From assembly GCA_905250125.1 (NCBI GenBank), contig CAJNOL010000158.1, positions 158,949-222,948 of the forward strand: a stretch of DNA of 64,000 nucleotides. The letters run 5' to 3'. Source of the stretch: Rotaria sordida (taxonomy: Eukaryota; Rotifera; Eurotatoria; Philodinida; Philodinidae). The notes beneath the pieces were generated by a model, which did not search any database, was not told the DNA's origin, and saw only the letters and a program-made list of their open reading frames with translations. Both the position numbers and the translations under genes were made by a program. Shown here piece after piece: positions 1 to 11,600 of this stretch. How positions within the stretch are numbered: the stretch's first letter is position 1; every line of letters starts with the position of its first letter.

Positions 1-2609
1 GTTTGATTCCACATGCATGCACATACAAATGACAGATACACTGGTATGATCGATAGTTCGTTAAGGTAGTTTTGAAATATAAATGACATCACTGAACAAC
101 GCCATCCATTCACATTTGTCTTTATTCTTTTCTTTCAATTATCCTGTTTTTTTGTCTTGAATGGCATCGATTAGTATATGTGTGAATGGGTATGTGCAGT
201 CTCGTTGTTTCGAATGCACAATGAAGTCAACGCTCGTAAACGAGTTGTCTGAAGGAGCCATTCTGTCATGATGCATACACACACACATCCACTAGACACG
301 ACTGCACACTACTTTATGGTATTTTCTCGCGTCTGCGTTTTCTCTCTTCTTCTCATCTTTCTTGTTCTGCGACTTGGTAGTTATGAAAGCATTACATTAG
401 TAAGACTAGCGATGATGATGACAACGACGACAACTACTATTGAATAGTGACATTGTGTTTCTATCAAATCTTGTCTACTTCATCGAAGAAGAATTGTATG
501 ATATATTACATTATTTGTTAAGTTAGAATAGACTATCGACGTATGTATTTCTCTCTCTCTCTCTCTCTCTCATTTATACATCGGTATTTTTTTATCCGAT
601 TCATTGAGTATTATCTTTTGCGTTAAGTAATAATCTTTTTTCATGTCTCAATAGGCGAATTGAAGAAAAGAGAATTGATCGATCTTATTTTCATGTTGAG
701 TTCTATAGTATTTCAAGGATGATTGAAATCTAGAAAAGAACGAAGAAAAATAAATGAGAAGTAAAGATTGTCTAGCATATTGCTTGAGTGTTCGTTCGTT
801 GATGGTGTCTTTCTCTCTCTTTCTCGGTTTTTTTCTCCTATCTTTCTAATTAGTAACGAGATGCAGATTCGATCTTCTTGTATGCGCGACTGACTAAATA
901 TATCTGTCTGTTGTGCGAATGCAAACAAGTCATATTATCTAGCTAGCAAAAAAAAGAAAAATAAGAAGAGAAAAAGACGGTATAAATATTCTGACTTAGA
1001 TATAACGAATAAACATTGATCTCAATGATAAAGATAGGATTGTCAATGTTTTATATTCTTAATAGCTTATGTCATTTCATGTTCACTTCTTCAGAAGAAA
1101 AACAAAAATAGTCTATCTAATCATTTTTCGAAAATATTTTAAAGCATGCTGTTTTAGTATCATATAAGCAACAACTGTTGATATTTACATGACATACAGT
1201 TAATGCTACCGTCACTACCAACTGGTCGTAGCAAAAAAATATAGTCAGATGTGAAGAAAAATAAAGAATAAAGAAATTATTTTGTTTAGGATATAACGAT
1301 CTCAGTGAAGAAGAAAATTGCACACTATCATTAACAATTCCATTGTTTGTCATATGGTCTTTTGTATCCGTATACATTTTTCAGATTATTTAGTCTATTT
1401 CATTTTTTTAAATAGTATTAGTTCGTCAACGTCACACATTAAATCTATCGTCATCATCAACAACATTCCCTTGTGAAAAAACAGTGAGAGATGACAATTT
1501 CCGTTTTTTTTTGCCATTTCCTTTTCTTACCTTCATATTTCTTTACTTTTTTCTTTTTCTAGTAATCACTACCTATGTACTGTCTGATAGTTGACATGAA
1601 ACTGAAAAAAATATGTAAAGGTTATGATGATAGTAATGATAATAATAGCTCATTCTAGTTTTCTTTATATGTATGCATTCCCGATGAAATCTCTATTATC
1701 GTCTGTCGACATCTAATCATCACACTACTCCTACTATACTACGAAAAAAAGTACTAGCACTATAAAACAGGATAAAGAGAAGAAGAAAAAAAAAAAAACT
1801 AAAATGTTGCGAACGATTTATGCGCTTCTCGTCATCATCTTCACTATTGAGTGATGGGGTAAGATCGATCAAAGAAAATCAAGACGAATACATCGCCTAC
1901 AAGCAACAAGCGAACGGTATCGGTAGCACTTGCTTTTTAGTTAGTGTGTCAGCGCCTATGGGAACTGTAGAATAAGAGAAAGACAGAGAGTGGGAGAAGA
2001 AGAAGATGATGAAAAGGAGAACGAAGAACACATAAAGAATTTCATTAGAACGACAAAAGCGTAAGATGCGCACTATGTGTAGGGTCGCAAGCGAGCATAA
2101 GGAAAGTCGTTGTGTTGTTCGCATGCTTACACGCGTTGATGATTATAGGGCGACGACGATCCGAAAACAAATCAAATGTAGCTATTATTTACAGCATTTC
2201 TATCGTTGAATTTCGCTCGTTCGTTTTAGACAGACTCACACATATAAGACACGCTGTCTTATGTTAGAAGAGAATCTTGACTAATACCACTCCTCTTTCT
2301 CAATTTCTATTCAGAATCATATAAATAAGTTCTCTTAGTTTGTTTCCTTTTCTTCTTATTTTTTTTTTTGACTTCTTCTCTATTGTTCTCATTCTATTCA
2401 AGACAGAATATTATAAAGTCAAAACACATAAGAACTATACAAAATTTTTTATTTTTATTTTTTTATTTTCGATTTCAATTCTTTTTTAGCATATTTAAAT
2501 CTACATATGATCGTATAGTTCATAGATATTTTTTGTGCCTGTGTGTGCCTATTTTATTTTCATTTATTATTACTATTATTATTATAATATATTATTTGAC
2601 AAAATTTAC
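1..2609. other. Upstream intergenic region of the TRPC gene
   Basis: No coding exon chain could be assembled here on either strand. Single open frames are short and low in complexity. The stretch has somewhat more C and G than the introns, many pyrimidine runs, and a CT microsatellite at about 549-571. It lies directly 5' of the channel gene, so it probably contains that gene's promoter and 5' UTR, but no core promoter motif can be assigned from sequence alone. Confidence 0.5.
549..571. repeat. (CT)n microsatellite
   Basis: An uninterrupted CT dinucleotide tract of about ten units. Similar CT-rich tracts recur at 13070-13097 and around 32895. Confidence 0.9.
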
Positions 2610-5600
2610 ATGTCGCGAGCTATACAACGACTTATGAAAGATTATCGTAAAGCAGAACAGTTAGTGGGACGTTCATCTAATGAACCATTTGCTGATTTTG
2701 GTAATACTTCTTCGTTTACAACACAAACATATGCACAACAAATGGCGCAATTAAGGCGAGATCCAGAATTATCACAAGATGAAAAAAAATATCTTGTTGC
2801 TGTTGAACGTAAGAGTGCAATTTTCTTATGTTATTACATCGAGTAACACATTTTTTTTTACGATGCGTAATCAAAGTGCTACTTAGTAGGAAAAAACATG
2901 TCAACCTTTCTTTTTTATCTCTCTCTTTTTCTATTTGCCTTCATCCTTTTCTTTTTAACAAAAAAAAAACAAGAGGAATCTATTCATTATTAATCATTAA
3001 AAGATAGACAAGCCCATAATTTTTTTTTTCTTCTTTGTTTCCATCTATTTTGATCCGATATATGAAGACATTTAGATATGACAAAAAAAATTCTCAAATT
3101 TACTTCTTTATATATATTAAATCTACCATTAATTAAAAAGAAAAGAAAAGAAAATGATGTTGTTAGACAAATCCTCCTTTTGAAATCCAAATGAATTAAA
3201 TTTCCAAAAAAAGAAAATAAATGATATATAATTATATGATCGTAAATGGAAATTAAAATGAATTTTATATAGATAAAAATAGACTGTTTGCATTCAACTA
3301 GAATAAAATTATCACTTTTGTAATGTTCTCAAAATTTAATGTTTAATTTTAGTTATGATTTATTCAGTATAAATTCGGAAATGCCTTAAGGCAAGGAAAT
3401 CTTATCCATGAAAATTATATTAGAAAGAAAGATGTTTATAGATGGAAAATCATCCGAAAATCAATGTTTAGAAAAGAAAAAGAAAAAAAGAAAAAAAGAA
3501 AAAAGATCAAATTGATAAATAGTTATTTTATTTGAAACAAAAAAAATTGACAGCAGCTGCTACAACATATGCTGCTAAAAATATAATTTTTTATTCTTGA
3601 ATACTTTAAGCACAATGAAACGATTATTGTTATATTTATTTGTATAGGTGGAGATATGGCAACAACTCGAAGATATCTTGATATGGCGTCAAAGACATCA
3701 TCAACATTAGTTAATACTGACATGTCAATTACACCAATCAACATTAATTGTTTAGACCCGTTAGGTCGTAGTGCACTGTTAATAGGTTTATATATCAAGA
3801 AAAAAAAAAAAAAATTTTTTTTTTGTTCTATTTTACATCTTTTTTTGTTTTTTTTTAATTAGCAATTGAATATGAAAATATTGAAATGATTGAATTATTA
3901 CTTAATTATAATGTTGATACAGGTGAAGCATTACTTCATGCTATAGATGAAGAATTTGTTGAAGGTAAAATAAATAATCAAATAAATAAATATCTATATC
4001 TTTTTCTTCTTTTTATGAACTGTCTATTTATTTGAATAGCTGTAGAACTTCTTCTTCAATATGAAGATCTTAAACAACAACAGCAACAACAACTAAAGAA
4101 TAGCATTGATGAAGATAACAATAAAGTAAGTTGTCTTTATTTAAATAATAGGATATATCAGTTGCGCTTGTCTTTCGCATCTGTCATATGTTTTATACTA
4201 ACAAAAAAAAAATGACAACACAAACAAATAGATCCATCTCTACTTAATTTACTTATAATATATTTGACATTGAAAGATATTATTAACAACTTATTAGATA
4301 GAATAAGATAAGATGTTTACGCATGTTATGTATTCAAATACTTGACAATGTCCTAAAAGTCAATGTTAAAAACATGTCTTTCTTAAAAAACAATACGCTA
4401 ATTATAGATATTAGTATATTGTCAATCAGATAAAATCAAAAAAATTATAATTGACTTAATAACAAAACAAAGAAATCTTTCTAGTTATGCAAAATATTCT
4501 TTATATAAGTCTATATTTTGACTTCTTCTTAAAAAAAACCAAAGATATTTTTTGTTTTATTCGAAACATAAAAACTATTTTATCAATAAATGAAAGAAAA
4601 TGAATTCGATATTTGATCTACATTTGTATATATATATACATATTTTTTTTTCTATATTCTATCCTAATATATAGTGTCTTAATAATAAAACGAATGAATT
4701 ATTCACATTGGCCCAAGTCGCATTAGACAAAGAAAAAACCGAACAGCAACAACAATCACACGATATTTCAACTAAAGTAAGATATAAGTTTTTATGTGTT
4801 TATTAGTTTTGTTTTGTAAATATCTATGTGTGTATTAAATAAACAAAACATCCTATACATATACGAAATATAGTTTAAAACGGCTTGGTCTTACTTTCGT
4901 TCATCAAAACCCGATGTATCATCAAAACATGGTGATGGTGATGAAATTATTACTACTACTACTACTACTCCGACTTATGAGGTGGGTTTTTGTGTTATTG
5001 CAATGAAATTCAACAAATACAACCTACCTTTTCTAAACCTTGTTTCAATCATATCTTATATTATAAATAGTTATTCACTGCTTGGAACGAAAAATTTCAA
5101 GCATAAATTTAGTTCAGAAATCATTTTCTTCATTGCATTTATTATATTTGTTTTTAAAGCATGTTAATCATTTCGATTTATTATTTAATTATACACATAC
5201 AAACCTTATCCTTTGTTTTTTTTCTATATCTTTTATCTTCCAATTTTTCTTCTTCTTCTTTTTTCGACTTCTTATTTTGTTTTTAGAATCCAAAATCTAA
5301 ATGGTCATTTATCTTACAGGCAGTACGAAAAAAAGACCAATCGGTAGGCGTAATCGCCATATATACACTAAAAAAAAACCGCGAGAACAACTAAATTTCG
5401 TTATCTTTTCCTTTTCTACACTTTTGACGTGCATGAATGGATTAAATTATCTTATAATTAACCGTTGTTACTGCTAAAACACATACACGCACACACACAC
5501 ATGCACACGCTCTTTACTCTTTTTAATTACACACATATTCACTTATTGTCTTTCAATGTATATTTCACATATGCTATTCTTACATTTGTTGTTGTCTTCC

Positions 5601-8600
5601 TTTTTTTACGTCAAGCTTTAATAAGAAATTTAATGAATCGGTTATTCTTTAAAAACAAGGAAAAAGAATAAACAATTTTTATTTTTTGTTCAAATATAAA
5701 AACATTTTAAAGAGCCTGTGTTTTATATGCGTGCGTGGATGAGTGTATTCGTGTGTATGTGTCTATTTGGAGTATTTAGTTTTCTTTTTATTTTTTTTTT
5801 AATTTTAATTTTCAGTTAGCACGATAATAATAAGTTATATTCATGTTGATAAATCCTATAGAGATGCTAGCAAAAAAAAGTACCTAGTAGATAATTAATA
5901 ACGAATAGTTTAAAATTCATTGCGTTAACGTAGCTTATTTATAAGTAAAAACCCGTCAGTAATGATTATATGTTTGTTCGTGTGCGTGTGTTATAATAAT
6001 TAAATAATTAATAGAAAAATTTTGTATATATTGATTTCAAATTAAGCTTTGCTTATCTTCTTTTTTTTTTTATGTATGTTTGTTTTTTTCTAGGTAACTG
6101 AACAACTTAATCTAAGTACATCTCGTTCTTATACACCAGATATAACACCTGTTATATTGGCTGCACATCGAGATAATTATGAAATTGTTAAAATTCTACT
6201 TGAAAGAGGTATTAAAAACTGTTGTATTGTTAACTTTTAGAAATTAGATTAAAAAATAATTCAAGAGTAATTATTGTAAATATAGCAAAAATTAAAAAAA
6301 AGATTTTTCTTTATTCATTGATTCTTCATCTTTCCCCCCATAGGAACAAGATGAAATAATTTGTGTTTATCCTATGGGATTTCCTTTTTTTTTCTTTGTT
6401 CTCATAAACAAAAAAAACTGCAAGTTCTATCTGATGACATATGTACTCAAGGTACTTTATAGATATGATGGATAATAGGATCATTGACTTTCTTGTTGTA
6501 GGTTTTCGTTTAATAGAAAAACAATTTTAAATATTTTTATAGAGATTTAAAGAATCAAAAAAATAACCATTGATTTAATGCAATACATAAGCAATCTCTA
6601 TTATTTCTATTTCAAAATAATTTTCAGCATATTTGTTTTTTTTTTTGATAAATTTTGGTTTAAAGAAAAATAATAGATAGACAGAAATTCCTAATGAATT
6701 ATACTAAACCATAATTGTTTACTTTCCACAGCAGTTCAAGAAGAGCTACGAATAAAATAACTTTAGAGTATTAGTCTGTTTAATATGCTAATGATGTGGT
6801 TTGATTCACTAAGTGTTCATATCTTTATTTAGGACTGTTTGATTAATCAAACACCTGAGTGGTAGAGAAAGAAGATTTAACGACATACTAGACCTTTGTT
6901 TTTGTTTTTTCTTTGATCACATTATTGAGTAGGGAAAAGCAACATCAATCCCATGTTTTTATAGTAATAGAAAAACAAAAAGAAGGAAGGAGTGAGCCGG
7001 TAAAAATTAATCTCAAAAGAATACATGTTTTTTTGACACGTCTTGTCAAATAAATATCTACTTTACTTTGAGCCATTTTAGAATCTCCCGAGACATTTAA
7101 TTCATAATAAATAGTATTTTCAGCTTCTTATGAATTGACATTTATAATACATATATTAACTTTGTTCTTGATTGTCCAATAATAGCTTCATGTTCAATCG
7201 TATGCCTTAGTGTGTTTAAGATTTTCTCTTTCTGAAGTATTATTTAGAAGTCCAGGAGGGTGAACATCTAGACAACACATAGTTCATAGTAAAATAGGAG
7301 AACCAATCTTATTTTCGGAAGAGCACCATCCACTCGATTCCCACGCTGAATAAAACAATGTGAGAAGTACTATTATTACTTTTTAATACTTACAGACATA
7401 GCGTTAAAATATCATAAGAGAAATATCAGATCTTGAATCCTGACAAAGTTCAATAAATCTATGTGGAAACTGATAGAAGGAAATTCAGATGATAGAATAA
7501 GAAAATCAATTCAAGATTTGAAAAAATTTTTATATTAGACAAATTGTTCTATAAAATAGGATGGAACAAACCAATAGATTCCATGGGACATTATTTCCGT
7601 CTCATTCGAAATTCTATTTCGAAATTAAAGTCCTATTGACTTTGATTCTTCGAATTAGAACATTCAACATATTTATATATGTGTTTGTCTTAGATTAAAA
7701 ATAAACTTGATGTTTCTTTTTTGTTTTTTTTTTGTTATTATTATAGGTGAAAAAGTAACTGAACCTCATGATGTTCGTTGTAATTGTGCAAATTGTAATG
7801 TATATAATAAAGAAGATAGTTTAAGACATTCACGATCACGTATAAATGCCTATAAAGCATTATCATCACCATGTTATATATCATTATCAAGTCGTGATCC
7901 AATAATGACAGCATTTGATTTAAATCGTGAATTAAAACGTTTATCACGTATTGAAAATGAATTTAAACAAGAATATGAACAATTAGCACAACAATGTCAA
8001 GAGTATAGTGCTGCTTTATTAGCTGAAACACGTTCATCAAAAGAATTAGAAATTATATTAAATTATGATTCAGAAAATCCACCGGTGGTTTCTGAAACAA
8101 AAGAAAAAATGACATTAGCAAGATTAAAATTAGCTATACGTTATAAACAAAAGAAAGTAAAAAAAAATAGAACAAACGAAAATTTAAATTGAGAAAAATT
8201 TTTAAAAATTTTTGTTTTGTTTAAGTTTGTTTCACATTCACATTGTCAACAATTACTTGCTTCTCTGTGGTATGAAGGTCTACCTGGCTTTCGACGTCGT
8301 CATTCGGTGATTAAACTTTTAATAACAGCTATTGTTGGTTTACTTTGTCCGATATTATCTATTGCTTATTTAATAATGCCAAGAAGTAGTATTGGTCGAA
8401 TAATGCGACAACCATTTATTAAATTTATATGTCATTCAGTTTCATATATTTTCTTTCTTAGTATGTTATTTATATATAGGGGCGTAACTTATGGAGGGCA
8501 TGACGTAAAACCCTCGTTGCTTCTGAAAATTGTCTAAGCAGTACACTTCTTTGTTTAGGACTCTGCTGCTTCTGTGCCTTCATTGTTGAGTTACGCCTCT

Positions 8601-11600
8601 GTTTATACAAAATATAAAGAAATTTTCTTTCTTTTTAGTTTTACTTTTTGTTGTTTCATTACGAATTGATTTTGGAAAATTATTATCAGGTATTGAACAA
8701 GAAGCTAATGAGAGACGTGGTCCACCACCAAATCCAGTTGAATTAGCTGTATGATATAAATTAATTATCATTCTTATTTTATTTCTAAATTTTTATAATT
8801 TTAGATTATGATTTATGTTGCTGGATTTATTTGGGCTGAAATAAAACAATTGTATCAAGAAGGACTGCATCAATATATGGTAAAAAAAGAGAGTTCTATT
8901 TCAAATTATATTATATTATTATATATTATAGGCGGATACTTGGAATTTACTAGATTGGATAACTAATTGTCTTTATGTTGCAACAATAGTTCTTCGTATT
9001 ATGGCATATATTAAAGTAAGACCATAAAAAAACAATGATAGTTTTAAACAAATGATGGGTATCCAACTTTCTTTTAATCGTTTCTGGTTGTCGAAACGGG
9101 AAAAACTGATCTGCATAAAATTTTTACCACAGATAGAGAACCTAAAATAAAGAGACAGATGTTCGCAGAAAAAAAATTCCAAATAAAATTTTTGCAGAAA
9201 AATCCTGGTTTTCCATCGGACCATATTGACTCCATTTACGACTTTCAACTAACTTTGTCTGATTGGGTTGAAAATTTTTTGAATTGTCTTTAACTATATC
9301 TCAGAAGTTATTTTAAGCTTTTTTTTTTCAAAAATCTGACTTTCTTTGCCTTTTTTATAAGAGAAATACGTAAAGTTTCGGATCGAAAGTGTTGATGTTC
9401 AAATCTTTATAAATCTGGATAGAAAGATCAAGAAAAGAAAATGGTCGATTTCACCTCTAGAGAATACTTCCAAGTATCTGTGATCAAAATTTAAGCCCGA
9501 TCGGACAAAGTTAGATGGGAGTCATAAGTGGATCTATAGATAATCAGAATTTTTCCGAAAAAACTGCAAAAGTCTTGTCAAAATTTTTTTCAAACATATG
9601 TCTTCTTATTTTATGTGCTCTATCTTATGGTAAAAATTTCGTACAGATCCGTTATATCCTCTTCAAGAACCAGAAATAGCCAAAAAAGAGTGGAAGGGAT
9701 CTCTCGAAGTGTTAAATAGCTTTTCGATCGAGATAATGTTTATTTGATGAATGTAAGTAAGCCTGGAAAACGAAACTATTCTAAACTTTTTCTATTACTC
9801 TCTAGCACTAAACATCGTTGCAGTCGAAAAGTGATTTGACATCAAAAGAAATGTTTCTCTGTTAATGAAATTTGTAATTACAAAAATAAAAATTATTTTA
9901 ATTATAGGTAAATCGAGAAGAACGTGATTTACATGATAAATTAGTTGATCATGTTGCACCTGCATCATCAGGTGTTCATCATTCTCCTCATCCTAATTTA
10001 ACATCGGATACAGGTGATATATCAACAGGTCATAATGTTCGACGACGAGATTGGAATGCATGGGATCCAACATTAATATCTGAAGGAATATTTGCTGCAG
10101 CTAATATATTTAGTTCACTTAAACTTGTTTATATATTTACAATAAATCCACATTTAGGACCATTACAAATATCATTAGGACGTATGGTACATGATATATT
10201 AAAATTTAGTGTACTTATTATACTTGTGGCATTTGCATTTGCATGTGGTCTTAATCAATTATTTTGGTATTATGCACGAATGAAAAAAAATGAATGTGAA
10301 CATGATTCAGGTCTTGATGAATATTGTGCAAAAGATATACATAAACATTTTTCAAAGTAATTTAATATTATTTATATAATTAATTTGTAAAAACAAAAAA
10401 ATTCATTGGTTTTTTTTTTGTTTTTCTTATTTAGTCTTTTTGAATCTTTACAAACACTTTTTTGGGGTACATTTGGTTTAGTTGATTTACAAACATTTCA
10501 AATCTATAAAAAACATACATTTACTATGTTTATTGGTTTAACTATGTATGGTGTTTATTCATCAATAATGATTATTGTTCTTCTTAATATGCTTATTGCT
10601 ATGATGAGCAGTTCATATCAATATATAGCTGTATGTATGATTTGAAAATAGTTTCTTCTCCAGCAAGAAAAAAAATTTTTTTTTTTGTGTTCTATTTAGA
10701 ATTCAACAGATACTGAATGGAAATTTGCAAGGTTTAAAAAAAATAAATTTAATATATATATTTTTGTTTTCTTTTTATTTATTGTAGAGCTAAACTTTGG
10801 ACAAGTTATTTTGAAGATGGTGGAACTTTACCACCACCATTTAATATAATTCCAAGTCCAAAATCAATTTTTTATTTTTGTCGATATACATATCGTCGAG
10901 TATTTAGTTGTTCAAAAAAACAATTAAGAAATCGATGGCAAAGTATTAAAGTAAATATTTCTTTTTAAATAAGTGTTTTTTTCATGAATATAATTATTAT
11001 TTATAAGAGAATATTAACATATTAATAAAATGAATTTACGAAGAAATTTTTTCAAAATGTCAAATCACTTTTCGATCGAAATGATGTTTATTTGATTAGT
11101 ACTAATTAATAATAGAAAAGTTTAGAATGGTTTGGCTTTCCGATCTTTGATTCTTGAAATATCGCAAATTTTACTGGTTTTTTTTTAAACAAAAAGCTGT
11201 GGTTCCCAAGCAACTTGAGTGGAACCACAGCTTTGTGTCGAAAAATTCGATGTCTTGAGAATAAAGACCTGGAAAATCAAACCATTGTAGATTTTTCTCT
11301 TTCTCATTAAATGAACATTATCTCAGTCGGAAAGCGATTTGATACCTAGACAGATTCCTTCTTGAGTCAAAAATTAATATGCAGATGTGTCTCGTTTCCT
11401 TTTTGAAGAATTGAAAGTTAGATAGACATGTAATTGAACAATTAAACGAGAAAATTACAGTATTGATATAAAGATAATGGTTGGGAATGTACGGAGACAT
11501 AAAGTAAAAATGTTGCGGCTACCATAATTAAAAAATTATAGTTAAATTTCCTATGATTTTTTTAGCGAATTATGTTATAAATAGACATACACCGCAGTCG

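Noticed and set aside
1897..2124. 75-codon minus-strand open frame
   Set aside because: No splice partners, no recognisable motif, hydrophobic low-complexity Phe run; consistent with a chance frame.
2368..2637. Plus-strand Phe/Ile-rich frame overlapping the TRPC start
   Set aside because: Wrong frame for the channel and composed of T-rich sequence; it is a by-product of poly-T DNA.
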